DNA of 21,910 bases from an uncultured Collinsella sp. (GCA_905194675.1 CAJJTG010000036.1:1-21910); one strand, 5' to 3'; shown: positions 1 through 7,343, counted from the stretch's first letter. Numbers and translations are program-made. The notes: generated by a model not told the origin, from the sequence alone.

Positions 1-42
1 GGCAGGGGCAACGAGTATTTTGAGCGGTGCGATAGGCGCCAT
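1..42 (-). CDS. Start of a leftward gene, cut by the window edge (possibly glycerate kinase)
   Basis: Only the first 14 codons lie in the window. They read MAPIAPLKILVAPA from an ATG at 40-42. On the minus strand AAAGGAG sits 5 bases upstream of this ATG, which makes the start convincing. The stretch LKILVAP resembles the first strand of glycerate kinase (KIxIAPDSFKG), but the next residue here is Ala instead of Asp and too little is visible to be sure. The gene is divergent from the LuxR regulator at 171 and shares its control region. Confidence 0.5.
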   Translation of the reverse strand, partial: MAPIAPLKILVAPA

Positions 43-80
43 GGCATCTCCTTTCATCGGTGAGACACAGCTTGTTTATC

Positions 81-100
81 TAAACGATACAGTACGTTTA
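81..100. promoter_or_regulatory. Dyad in the divergent control region
   Basis: TAAACG at 81-86 is mirrored by CGTTTA at 95-100, and the inner TAC/GTA also pair, so the 20 bp is nearly a full palindrome with one extra A. The 9-bp direct repeat ATCGGTGAG lies on both sides (56-64 and 101-109). This is a plausible operator for the neighbouring LuxR-type protein or another dimeric regulator; the binder is unknown. Confidence 0.4.
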
Positions 101-108
101 ATCGGTGA

Positions 109-137
109 GTCTTATCTTGCGGCAAAGAATCTGTCAA
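109..137 (-). promoter_or_regulatory. Candidate promoter for the leftward gene
   Basis: On the minus strand a perfect TTGACA (132-137) is followed after 17 bases by TAAGAC (109-114), a weak -10. It faces the truncated gene at 1-42. Inferred from consensus match only. Confidence 0.35.
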
Positions 138-170
138 CATCCTCACGGCATCTAGACAGGGGAGGCGGGC

Positions 171-1163
171 ATGAGTTTCGCGTTCTATATCTACACCACG
201 ATTATCATGGGTGTGGCTCTGGTGACCAGTGCCGTGGCATTGGTGGTTTGGCTCATGACGCACCGTCGCGACAGCCTAGTGGCCGCGGCGGGCTTTTTGC
301 TCTACATGCTCGATATGTCGGTCATCTTTTTTGACGAGTACACTCGGCTCAAATATGACTACGCCGTTACCTTTAGCGAGCCGCTGCAGCACCCCTTGCT
401 GCGCTGCGTGCTCGGTATTGCCATCTATGCTTGCATTGTGCTGTGGATGTTTGCACGCTTGCGCAAAAGGCCGACGTCGCGCATGCTCGGGCTCGCTATC
501 GTGCCGTTTTCAATCTTGCAATTGCTGCTGGTGCCTCGCAGCGGCGCTGCCGGAGAGATGCAGCAGTATCTCTTTTGGCTCACGCGTGACCTGGGCAATG
601 TAGGATGTCTTGCCTATGCCGCCTGGCATTACCGGTGCAGAGCCACTCGTGTTGAGAAGCTGGACCTCGACCGCTCAAAGCTCTTTTGGAAGGTGGCACT
701 CGTTCTTGCGTTTTGCGTAATCGCCGAGGACACCTACATGATCTTGTTCTGCCACCCCGACTTTCAAAACCCCGTCATCAGCCTCTTTTTGTGGTATCTG
801 TCCGAGCGCAATATCTCCGAAAACGTGCTGCTCGTGGTATGCGCGGCTCAGCTTTTTTGCCAGTTTAGCCATATCCTGCGTGTGTATGCCCGTCATCCGC
901 GTGCCGATGAGGACGTGGCGGCCGAGAGCGCAAGCTCTGAGGACGACCTCGCATCGCGTGTGGTGATTTATGCCGACGCCCATAAGCTGTCACGGCGCGA
1001 GCAGGAAGTGCTCACACTGGTGCTGAAGGGCAACGACGCCCAAAACATCGCCAGCGAGTTGGTCATCAGCCCTGGCACGGTCAAGGCACACTTGCATCGC
1101 ATCTACGTTAAAAGCGGTGTCTCCAACCGAGATGACCTCATAGATACCTTTTGGCGTTTCTAG
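171..1163 (+). CDS. Membrane-anchored LuxR family transcriptional regulator
   Basis: A 330-aa protein. Roughly the first 240 residues are strongly hydrophobic, with about six or seven likely membrane helices separated by short polar loops (for example near residues 5-30, 35-50, 80-100, 105-125, 170-190 and 215-235). The last 60 residues form a LuxR/GerE helix-turn-helix: LSRREQEVLTLVLKGNDAQ, then the recognition helix around SPGTVKAHLHRIYVKSGV. Such integral-membrane LuxR proteins are frequent in Coriobacteriia and are thought to sense small molecules or membrane state; no ligand can be read from the sequence. AGGGGAGG (158-165) lies 5 bases before the ATG. The next genes on the same strand are an amidohydrolase and a MATE exporter, so local control of that pair is likely. 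No response-regulator receiver domain is present. Confidence 0.85.
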   Translation: MSFAFYIYTTIIMGVALVTSAVALVVWLMTHRRDSLVAAAGFLLYMLDMSVIFFDEYTRLKYDYAVTFSEPLQHPLLRCVLGIAIYACIVLWMFARLRKRPTSRMLGLAIVPFSILQLLLVPRSGAAGEMQQYLFWLTRDLGNVGCLAYAAWHYRCRATRVEKLDLDRSKLFWKVALVLAFCVIAEDTYMILFCHPDFQNPVISLFLWYLSERNISENVLLVVCAAQLFCQFSHILRVYARHPRADEDVAAESASSEDDLASRVVIYADAHKLSRREQEVLTLVLKGNDAQNIASELVISPGTVKAHLHRIYVKSGVSNRDDLIDTFWRF

Positions 1164-1245
1164 CCCTATTCTTCCTTGCATGCGGGTCTTGCCGTGTGGG
1201 CGGGCACGCCGTTGGGCGTAATGACGCGGTAATAATCTCAGACAA

Positions 1246-1275
1246 TAAACCTGCAGGTAAAGCGTGTAAACCTGC
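1246..1275 (+). promoter_or_regulatory. Direct repeats TAAACCTGC upstream of the amidohydrolase
   Basis: TAAACCTGC occurs at 1246-1254 and 1267-1275, start to start 21 bp, or two helical turns. The first copy is inside the 10-bp palindrome ACCTGCAGGT (1249-1258). Same-face spacing upstream of the amidohydrolase suggests a regulator site, plausibly for the adjacent LuxR protein. No clear -35/-10 pair was found nearby. Confidence 0.4.
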
Positions 1276-1344
1276 TTAAACTGACCGTTTGCGGTCCCTG
1301 GCCTTGGCATGGATTTGCCCCTGTGTATCAATGGGTGTAGCGCG

Positions 1345-1381
1345 AAGCCGCGGACGTGGGACAGACGTCCGAGCACGGCTT
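1345..1381 (+). other. Hairpin in the amidohydrolase leader
   Basis: AAGCCG (1345-1350) plus CGGACGT (1351-1357) pair with ACGTCCG (1365-1371) and CGGCTT (1376-1381), giving 13 bp with a 4-base AGCA bulge and a 7-base loop. There is no following T-run, so it is not a standard terminator. It could be leader RNA structure or the 3' end of the luxR transcript. Confidence 0.5.
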
Positions 1382-1399
1382 GTAGGCACGCGCCGATGC

Positions 1400-1416
1400 G
1401 GGAGCGCTACGCTCCC
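1400..1416 (+). other. Second leader hairpin
   Basis: GGGAGCG (1400-1406) and CGCTCCC (1410-1416) are perfect 7-bp arms around CTA. It lies 19 bp after the hairpin at 1345-1381 and about 50 bp before the amidohydrolase ribosome binding site. The rest of 1164-1478 shows no open reading frame that I would call a gene. Confidence 0.45.
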
Positions 1417-1478
1417 AACCGAGTGCCCACGCGGGCGGTGCGTCCGCGTTGCAACCAAAGATGCCTGAGGAGGCTCAC

Positions 1479-3107
1479 ATGGACAAGGCTGATGTAGTTA
1501 TCAAGAGCAACGCCGTTTTTACCGGCGATGGGCTCGAGCCGTTTAAGGGCGGCGTTGCCGTGCGGGGCGATAAAATCGTTGCCTGCGGTGACGATGCCCA
1601 CCTGGCACCGTTTATCGGTCCCGATACCGAGGTGCGCGACTTTGGCGACCAGCTCGTCATGCCCGGCCTGATTGACTCGCACACGCATTTTGCCCAGGGC
1701 GCGTTCATGACCGACCCCGATTTTGCCGTCAACCTCATCGACTGCACCAGTTTTGAGATGGCGATGGAACGTGTCGTGGCGTTTGCGGCCGACCATCCCG
1801 ATAACGAGTGGATCCTGGGCTGCCAGATTATCCAGTTCCAGTGGGATGTCCCCGAGATGCCCACAGCCGCGATGATCGATGAGTACATCTCGGACCGCCC
1901 GGTCTTTCTGCAGCAGGTTGACCTGCATACCTTTAGTGCCAATACCTGCGCCATCAACAAGGTGGGAGTAACTTCGCAGACGCCCGATCCCGCAGGCGGC
2001 AAGATCCTTAAGGATGCCGAGGGCAATCTGACGGGCGTGTTTTCCAACAACGCCGGCGTCTTCTTTATGGACGAGGTCTACGACCCAGCGCCCGAGGTTG
2101 TTGACGCGTCGTTTGCAAAAACCGCCCGGCGCGCCAATGCCCTGGGAATCACTACGGTCGGCATGGTCAATCCTACGTTTGTGAGCATGGAAAACCCGTA
2201 TGCGGTGTTGGCAGGTCTTAATGCCAAGGGCGACTTGCCACTGCGCGTGTTCCTGTACACCGATCTGTTCGAAAACGAGTCCTTAACGCTCGAGCAGATC
2301 AAGGAGAAATACGCCTTCTCGGGTACGCAGGTCGAGTGGCACGGCTTTAAGCAGTTTCTTGATGGCGTGTGCTCCAACCACACCGCTTGGATGCTTGAAC
2401 CCTATTCCAACGCGCCCGATACCTGCGGTGAGCCCGCGGAGGATCCAGAGCGCATCCGTGCCGCCATTGTCAGGGCGCAGGAATGGGGCGTTGACACGCG
2501 CGTCCATACGATCGGCGATCGCTCGGTGCGTTTTGTGCTTGATTGCTTTGAGGAGGGCGAGCGCTTGCATGGTAAGCGGGGTTGCCGCCACTCCATGGAG
2601 CACAACGAGACGGTTGAGCCCGAGGATCTGCCGCGCTATGCCGAGCTGGGTATATGCCCTGGTATGCAGCCGTGGCACATGCTGCTCGATATGGCTGACC
2701 TTGCCAAGGACGATGCCGTGGGCCCCGAGCGTGCTGCGCTTTCGTGGCCCCTGCATAGCCTGCTTGCCAGCGGTGCCGTGGTGCACCTGGGCAGTGACTT
2801 CCCCGTTGTGGGCTTGGAGCCCATGGAGGAGGTGTACGGCGCGGTCTTCCGCATGCTCGAGGACGGCTCCAACCCAGAAGGGTGGTTCCCGCAGGAGCGC
2901 ATCACCATGGCCGAGGCCCTGCGCGCCTACACCTACGGCAGCGCCTACGCCATGCATGCCGAGGATCGCATCGGTACGCTCGCATGCGGCAAACAGGCTG
3001 ATATCTGTGTGCTCGACCGTAACCTCTTTGACTGCGAACCGGCTGAGGTCCTCGAGGCCACGGCGTCTCTCACGATGATTGCCGGCAAGGTGGTCTACGA
3101 GGCCTAG
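1479..3107 (+). CDS. Amidohydrolase family 3 (YtcJ-like) metal-dependent hydrolase
   Basis: A 542-aa cytoplasmic hydrolase of the TIM-barrel amidohydrolase superfamily, YtcJ/exoenzyme-regulatory type. The metal-site pattern is visible: HTH (His68, His70) in GLIDSHTHF, a candidate carboxylated Lys291 in KQFLDG, His343 in VHTIGD, His375 in SMEHNE and Asp440 in LGSDFPV. An N-terminal beta strand region and the C-terminal GKQADICVLD segment are typical of the family. I start at 1479 because GAGGAGG (1467-1473) is 5 bases upstream; an in-frame ATG at 1461 would place that site inside the gene. Members cleave amide or formamide bonds in small molecules; the substrate is unknown. It is followed 96 bp later by a MATE exporter and preceded by a LuxR regulator, which suggests a detoxification or nutrient-salvage unit. 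Confidence 0.85.
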   Translation: MDKADVVIKSNAVFTGDGLEPFKGGVAVRGDKIVACGDDAHLAPFIGPDTEVRDFGDQLVMPGLIDSHTHFAQGAFMTDPDFAVNLIDCTSFEMAMERVVAFAADHPDNEWILGCQIIQFQWDVPEMPTAAMIDEYISDRPVFLQQVDLHTFSANTCAINKVGVTSQTPDPAGGKILKDAEGNLTGVFSNNAGVFFMDEVYDPAPEVVDASFAKTARRANALGITTVGMVNPTFVSMENPYAVLAGLNAKGDLPLRVFLYTDLFENESLTLEQIKEKYAFSGTQVEWHGFKQFLDGVCSNHTAWMLEPYSNAPDTCGEPAEDPERIRAAIVRAQEWGVDTRVHTIGDRSVRFVLDCFEEGERLHGKRGCRHSMEHNETVEPEDLPRYAELGICPGMQPWHMLLDMADLAKDDAVGPERAALSWPLHSLLASGAVVHLGSDFPVVGLEPMEEVYGAVFRMLEDGSNPEGWFPQERITMAEALRAYTYGSAYAMHAEDRIGTLACGKQADICVLDRNLFDCEPAEVLEATASLTMIAGKVVYEA

Positions 3108-3154
3108 CGGGGCTGCTGCATCGCTGGGCGGTGCCGCAGCCTGTGCGTGCCGCC

Positions 3155-3177
3155 CATCCATTCATGCATCCATTCAT
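3155..3177 (+). repeat. Short tandem repeat before the MATE gene
   Basis: CATCCATTCAT at 3155-3165 is repeated at 3167-3177, a 12-bp period. It follows an imperfect 9-bp GC stem (3126-3134 with 3147-3155). It lies in the 96-bp gap between the amidohydrolase and the exporter and has no obvious role. Confidence 0.5.
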
Positions 3178-3203
3178 CAATCTCTCATGGAAAGGGGAGA
3201 ACA

Positions 3204-4580
3204 ATGGCAGAAGAAACGACCGCCGCTGTTGAGGAGGAGCGTGAGCTTGCCTCGCAGCCGATTCCCGGCCTGGTGCGCAAGTACACCATCATCACCGGCC
3301 AGGGTATGCTCGCCCAGATTATCATGGTGGTCCTTGAGGGCCTCGTGATGGGTTGGGGCCTGGGTGCACACGGCCTGGCCTGTGTTTCGATCATCATGTC
3401 GGTCGAGTACATTAACCTGGCCTTTGGCAACCTGTTTGGCACCGGCGTGCCCGCCGTGGTGGGCAACCTTTTGGGTGCCGGCGACATTAAGGGCGCCAGC
3501 AAGGCGTTTAGCCAGGGTTTTTGGCTTACCACGATTGTGAGTGTGCTGCTTGCTGTGGTGATGGCTGTGTTTACCGAGCCCATCTGCGCATTCTTCGGCG
3601 CCACGCCCGACATCATGGCCGATACCGTTGCCGGCGTGCGCACCTTCTCCGTGCTGCTGCCGCTCACGGTCATTGGTCAGATGGTCACCGCCGTCATGCG
3701 TGTGGACGAGAAGGTTCAGATCCAGGCCAACCTCATGACCGTGTCTGCCATCGTCGCTATCTGCTGGCTTGCGCTTTCCACGTTTGTGCTCAAGCTTGGC
3801 GTTATGGGAGCTGGTGTGTACTACGGTCTTTCCATCGGTATCTGGGCCATCGGTATCTTCTGGTTCATCGGCGGTAAGAAGTCGCAGCTCCAGATCAGCG
3901 CCGCCGACCTCAAACTCGACATGGCCATCTGCGGCCAGATCATCAAGATTGGTTTCCCGTTCTTTTTGGTGCAAGCTGCCACGTTCATCTTCAACACCGT
4001 TGCCAACTCGTTGCTTGGCCAGCTCGGCGGCGACATGGGTTCGCTCTACATCGCGGCCTTTGGTGTGATCAACGGCTACATCCTCTACATTACCATGATG
4101 GTCGCCCAGTGCTTCTCGTACGGCCTGCAGCCCATTGCCGCCTTCAACGCCGGCGCCAAGGCGTGGGCGCGCCTCAAGGAAACGCTCTCCTGCACGCTTA
4201 AGTACCAGGTCGTGACGCTTGCTGCGGTGTCTGCTGTGCTATGGGTGGCCGCAACGCCGGTCTGCGCCTTTTTTGCTGGTAGCGATCCGGCGCTCGTCGA
4301 GGTTGCCGCCAACGCCACGCGCATCGTTATCCTGGCCGTGGCCCTGGGCTATCTTGCCATGACCATGTCGATGTACTTCCAGGCGGTTGAGAAGGTGGGT
4401 ATCGCCACGTTCACCGGTCTGCTCCGCTACGTGATCTGCTCCGTGCCGCTTATGTACCTGCTTGGCAACATGATGGGCGTTCAGGGTGTCTGGTTTGCCT
4501 TGGTGGCGGCTGACGCCATCACTGGTCTTATCTCCATCGCCCTCGCCGTCCGCGAATCCAAGCGACTTGCCACGCTCTAG
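3204..4580 (+). CDS. MATE family multidrug/toxin efflux transporter
   Basis: A 458-aa integral membrane protein with about 12 hydrophobic helices arranged as two similar halves, as in NorM/DinF-type MATE transporters, which export cationic or drug-like compounds using Na+ or H+ gradients. Family-like features include the NLAFGNLFGTGVPAVVGNLL stretch in the N-half, FFGATPDI, the PLTVIGQMVTAVMR segment, and the C-half GLQPIAAFNAGAKAWAR loop. Length matches the family (about 450). The start at 3204 is set by AAAGGGGAG (3191-3199) 4 bases upstream; the reading frame is open further upstream but without a binding site. It is probably co-transcribed with the amidohydrolase. Substrate specificity cannot be inferred. 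Confidence 0.88.
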   Translation: MAEETTAAVEEERELASQPIPGLVRKYTIITGQGMLAQIIMVVLEGLVMGWGLGAHGLACVSIIMSVEYINLAFGNLFGTGVPAVVGNLLGAGDIKGASKAFSQGFWLTTIVSVLLAVVMAVFTEPICAFFGATPDIMADTVAGVRTFSVLLPLTVIGQMVTAVMRVDEKVQIQANLMTVSAIVAICWLALSTFVLKLGVMGAGVYYGLSIGIWAIGIFWFIGGKKSQLQISAADLKLDMAICGQIIKIGFPFFLVQAATFIFNTVANSLLGQLGGDMGSLYIAAFGVINGYILYITMMVAQCFSYGLQPIAAFNAGAKAWARLKETLSCTLKYQVVTLAAVSAVLWVAATPVCAFFAGSDPALVEVAANATRIVILAVALGYLAMTMSMYFQAVEKVGIATFTGLLRYVICSVPLMYLLGNMMGVQGVWFALVAADAITGLISIALAVRESKRLATL

Positions 4581-4629
4581 ACTCGGACACGGCCGGCCCG
4601 CGATAGTCGAATAAGTCAACTCGCCTGCA

Positions 4630-4676
4630 AGCCACCACAATGGGGACAGTTCCCATTGTGGTGGCTATTGTTATTT
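4630..4676 (+). terminator. Rho-independent terminator after the MATE gene
   Basis: A perfect 15-bp stem, 4630-4644 with 4652-4666, has a 7-base loop and is followed by ATTGTTATTT. It closes the luxR-amidohydrolase-MATE block. Confidence 0.85.
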
Positions 4677-4720
4677 AGGGTCTGAGATTTCGGCTCTATA
4701 AATAACGTTTTTGAACTGGG

Positions 4721-4812
4721 CTACTAAAAGATTGTGGAAAACACTACTACAAGATTATGGAAAACGCTACTGCAAGATTATGGCAAATGATACTATACGA
4801 TTATGGTAACAG
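4721..4812 (+). repeat. Four tandem 23-bp repeats (iteron-like) before the ATPase gene
   Basis: Units start at 4721, 4744, 4767 and 4790, each exactly 23 bp, sharing the core CTACTnnAAGATTATGGnAAA. The middle two are the best conserved; the first has GATTGTGG and the last ATACTATACGATTATGG. They end 19 bp before the ATPase ATG, in AT-rich DNA, with TATAAA at 4696-4701 just upstream. The position suggests cooperative binding sites that control the gene. Confidence 0.75.
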
Positions 4813-4831
4813 CGTTATAAGGGGCGTTGAT

Positions 4832-6001
4832 ATGGCCGAGTACATTAACAGGGATTTGCATGAGTTGCTCATTCGCATGGCGGGTTGGTTTCCTGTTGTG
4901 TCGTTGACGGGGCCTAGGCAGAGCGGTAAGTCTACGCTGGTTAGGCATGCCTTTCCCGACTATTCCTATGTCACGCTTGAGGACCCCCAAACGAGGCGCG
5001 CGGCCTTGGAGGATCCGGTGAGTTTTATCCGCAACCGAAAGGGCGGACTCATCATCGATGAGGCGCAATACGCCCCGGATTTGTTCTCGATGATTCAGGT
5101 TGTTTCGGATGAGCGGGGAGACGCCGGTCAATACATCCTTACGGGATCGCAAAACTTTTTGATGATGAAAAGCATCGGCCAGTCTCTTGCCGGGCGAGTC
5201 GGGATCTTAAAATTGCTGCCATTTTCGTTTCGAGAAGCGGAGAGGGGCCAGCAGGGGCAGTTGGAAGTGGATTTGTTTGCGCTCGAAGGGGGATACCCTC
5301 GCCTGCGTTCCGCCGGAATGCCGTCCTCGGTTTATTTCCCCAGCTATATTGATACCTATGTTGAGCGCGATGTTGTGGGCTTGCTTGACGTGCGCAATAA
5401 AGCAGAGTTTCATAAGTTTCTGTCCATAATTGCCCAGAGCGCCGGTGCTCTCATTAATATATCTTCGCTTTCTCGAGATACGGGTGTGAACGTATCGACC
5501 ATTAAAAGCTGGTTGTCTATCCTGGAGCAGAGCTACCTGACGTTTTCACTGCAGCCCTATTATGCAAATGCCAGGAAACGTTTGACTAAAACGCCCAAGC
5601 TTTATTTTTACGACACGGGGCTGCTCTGCTACTTGCTCAAAATTGGATCACTGGAGCAACTTTTGGAGAGCCCTTATCTGGGGGCAGTTTTCGAAAACCT
5701 CATCGTTTCCGAAACGGCGAAGAGCCATCTCAACGTGGGCGAGAATCCCGAGTTGTATTTCTATAGGGACGACGGCAAGCGAGAAATCGATTTGCTCGAC
5801 TGCACAAACTCAGGGAGGCCCAAGGCTATCGAAATAAAATCATCCAGAACGTATCACGATAAGTACGCCCGCCATTTACAGGCTGTATGCGATGAGATCG
5901 ACATTGCAAAAGATGCGCGCTATGTTGTGGCCCGCGTGGATTCAACGTATGAGTCGAAAGACTGTAGCGTGGTCTCGGCGCGTGATTGGCTTTTGCGATA
6001 A
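4832..6001 (+). CDS. AAA ATPase with DUF4143 domain (COG1373 type)
   Basis: A 389-aa cytoplasmic protein. The N-terminal AAA domain has Walker A GPRQSGKST (residues 27-35), Walker B GGLIIDEAQ (about 69-77) and a sensor-like TGSQNF segment. The C-terminal DUF4143 part contains YIDTYVERDV, a winged-helix-like stretch around NVSTIKSWLSILEQSYL, and YFYDTGLLCYLL. The end carries a nuclease-fold signature, REIDLLDC followed by KAIEIKSS, like the D...ExK core of PD-(D/E)XK enzymes. The biological role of this family is not established; members are common in anaerobes and often look horizontally spread. I chose the ATG at 4832 with AAGGGG 7 bases upstream; an upstream in-frame ATG at 4757 would translate the repeats. 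Base composition is visibly more AT-rich than the neighbours, consistent with transfer. It stands alone as a single-gene unit. Confidence 0.85.
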   Translation: MAEYINRDLHELLIRMAGWFPVVSLTGPRQSGKSTLVRHAFPDYSYVTLEDPQTRRAALEDPVSFIRNRKGGLIIDEAQYAPDLFSMIQVVSDERGDAGQYILTGSQNFLMMKSIGQSLAGRVGILKLLPFSFREAERGQQGQLEVDLFALEGGYPRLRSAGMPSSVYFPSYIDTYVERDVVGLLDVRNKAEFHKFLSIIAQSAGALINISSLSRDTGVNVSTIKSWLSILEQSYLTFSLQPYYANARKRLTKTPKLYFYDTGLLCYLLKIGSLEQLLESPYLGAVFENLIVSETAKSHLNVGENPELYFYRDDGKREIDLLDCTNSGRPKAIEIKSSRTYHDKYARHLQAVCDEIDIAKDARYVVARVDSTYESKDCSVVSARDWLLR

Positions 6002-6023
6002 CAAGTTCGGCGTATTAACAACT

Positions 6024-6062
6024 GCCGCGAAGAGGATCGGACCCCTTTCGCGGCGGTTTTTT
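6024..6062 (+). terminator. Terminator after the ATPase gene, with interleaved second stem
   Basis: GCCGCGAA (6024-6031) pairs with TTCGCGGC (6047-6054), followed by GG and six Ts (6057-6062). The loop holds GGATCGG (6034-6040), which is a perfect complement of CCGATCC (6064-6070) just past the T-run. Confidence 0.8.
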
Positions 6063-6085
6063 GCCGATCCGGTGCGCCTCAGATG

Positions 6086-6206
6086 CAAGTGAGTAGGCTT
6101 TTTTGGATCTGTCGAGCACACCGCGACAAACGCTAAATAAAACCGCAGGTCAGAGCTGTGGCGTTTTGGAGTGTGCTCGGCCTCCTGCAAAAGGTCTACT
6201 CACTTG
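6086..6206. repeat. 121-bp imperfect inverted-repeat element
   Basis: The left arm 6086-6133 and right arm 6161-6206 are inverted copies sharing three blocks in order: CAAGTGAGTAG/CTACTCACTTG (11 bp, perfect), CGAGCACAC/GTGTGCTCG (9 bp, perfect) and AAACGC/GCGTTT. The 27-bp centre itself folds (ACCGCAG against CTGTGG). It sits between convergent genes. Likely a dispersed palindromic unit (MITE or REP-like) or an RNA hairpin; no target duplication was identified. Confidence 0.65.
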
Positions 6207-6223
6207 GTTTTTCGGCGAGAAGG

Positions 6224-6270
6224 CCGCCGCAAGGGCAAGCAGCTCTCCTCACGGCGGTTGGCGTTTGCCC
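6224..6270. other. Interleaved stems (pseudoknot-like) between convergent genes
   Basis: CCGCCG (6224-6229) complements CGGCGG (6252-6257), and GGGCAA (6233-6238) complements TTGCCC (6265-6270). The order is that of an H-type pseudoknot. Stems are only 6 bp, so chance is possible. The rest of 6271-6341 shows nothing I can identify. Confidence 0.3.
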
Positions 6271-6341
6271 AGATAAAACCTGCCAAGATAACCCCGTCTA
6301 CTCTTTGAGCCAGAGCCGACACTAATTCAAATGGCGAAATC

Positions 6342-6373
6342 AAAGGGCGTTCTCCGCATGGAGGGCGCCCTTT
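6342..6373. terminator. Bidirectional terminator for the LuxR gene and facing transcripts
   Basis: A 14-bp stem including two G-T wobble pairs, 6342-6355 with 6360-6373, has a GCAT loop. Reading right it runs into TTTTTC; reading left it directly follows the stop codon of the regulator and runs into GATTT. Confidence 0.75.
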
Positions 6374-6374
6374 T

Positions 6375-7178
6375 TCATCGCAGGATGTTTTGCGCGGCAG
6401 TCATAAGGCCCAGGCGGTTGCTGACGCCGAGCTTGCGATAGATGGCGTTGACGTGCTTCTTGACGGTTGACTCGCTTATGAATAGCTCGTTTGCCATTTG
6501 TTTGTTCGTTTTGCCGTCGAGCATGAGTCGCATGACTTCGGCTTCGCGCGGTTGGATATTGTGTTCTGTAATGAAGGCGTTCAGATGGTTTGCGTCTTCT
6601 GTCTGGGTGAGCTTAATGCCCCGAGGATAGAGGTTGGCGAGCGCGAGGCTCGCGTGCCGAGCGACTTCGAGCAGGATTGCGAGCTCGGTGTCGGTGAAGT
6701 CTCCGGCCGTGCGTTCGCGAAACAGGGTGATGCTTCCTAGCGGGCTGTCGTTGTGCGCGAGCGTGGCCGTACAGCCAAAGTAGACGCCCTGCGGTTCCAT
6801 CCATTTGCGATAGATGGGCGTGGCATCGCGTCGCTCGACGTCGACGAGGTCGAGGTCGCGGTAGACGCCGACCTTATGTAAGTCAAAGCTCCATGTTGTA
6901 TAGTCCATCGCGGCGTAGCGGTTGTAGTAGTCGCTCAGCGCGCGGTCGTCCATTCCGCTGCTTGCGGGGTGGACGTAGCGTGGGGCATCACTGCCCGCCG
7001 CCTCGATCAGGTCGAACATGGCGATCCGATGGGGCACGAGCCCTGTCGTTCCCTCGAGGGTCTCCTTTTGCAGCTTATCGACACCGTGTGATGCGTGGAT
7101 TGCAAGCGCGAGCTCGTTGAGAGCAGTCCAGGTCGTACTGTCCAACTCAATAGTCTGCTGTTTATTGCATGGGGGCAT
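6375..7178 (-). CDS. LuxR family regulator with GAF-like sensor domain
   Basis: A 267-aa soluble regulator. Residues about 1-190 have the alternating pattern of a GAF-like ligand-sensing domain, ending in FTDTELAILLEVARHASLAL, a characteristic terminal helix. The last 60 residues are a LuxR HTH: QPREAEVMRLMLDGKTNKQ followed by FISESTVKKHVNAIYRKLG. The start codon is ATG at 7176-7178, preceded on the minus strand by GGAAAGGA 6 bases upstream; an earlier in-frame ATG at 7212-7214 would add 12 residues but lacks this site. It is transcribed away from agmatine deiminase, and the 178-bp gap is rich in dyads, so it probably controls aguA and itself. The ligand could be agmatine or a related amine, but this is inference from position. 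Confidence 0.85.
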   Translation of the reverse strand: MPPCNKQQTIELDSTTWTALNELALAIHASHGVDKLQKETLEGTTGLVPHRIAMFDLIEAAGSDAPRYVHPASSGMDDRALSDYYNRYAAMDYTTWSFDLHKVGVYRDLDLVDVERRDATPIYRKWMEPQGVYFGCTATLAHNDSPLGSITLFRERTAGDFTDTELAILLEVARHASLALANLYPRGIKLTQTEDANHLNAFITEHNIQPREAEVMRLMLDGKTNKQMANELFISESTVKKHVNAIYRKLGVSNRLGLMTAAQNILR

Positions 7179-7212
7179 AGGGCGTCCTTTCCATTGTGGA
7201 ACCCAGTATGTC

Positions 7213-7297
7213 ATGTTCTCGGCCTGAATAGAACTTTAGGTCAGCGAATGGTATACCGTCGGTCGCTGAAAGGGGCTCGAGGGACCATTGAGAACAT
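7213..7297. promoter_or_regulatory. Concentric dyads between luxR and aguA
   Basis: TCAGCGA (7241-7247) is mirrored by TCGCTGA (7263-7269), and ATGTTCTC (7213-7220) by GAGAACAT (7290-7297). Both pairs have exactly the same centre, position 7255. GGTATACC (7250-7257) lies at the middle. This is a likely operator array for the divergent LuxR regulator. Confidence 0.5.
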
Positions 7298-7343
7298 CTC
7301 GGTACGGCCGCATCATGGTCTCGTCAAGCAAAAGCACCGAGAT
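7296..7343 (+). other. aguA leader hairpin
   Basis: ATCTCGGT (7296-7303) and ACCGAGAT (7336-7343) are perfect 8-bp arms. The right arm ends 2 bases before the AGGAG ribosome binding site (7346-7350), so folding could affect translation start of aguA. Confidence 0.4.

Noticed and set aside
4721..4812. CRISPR array
   Set aside because: The 23-bp units abut directly with no unique spacers and no cas genes are nearby.
4757..4831. Upstream ATG extension of the ATPase by 25 codons
   Set aside because: It would translate the promoter repeats and has no ribosome binding site, unlike the ATG at 4832.
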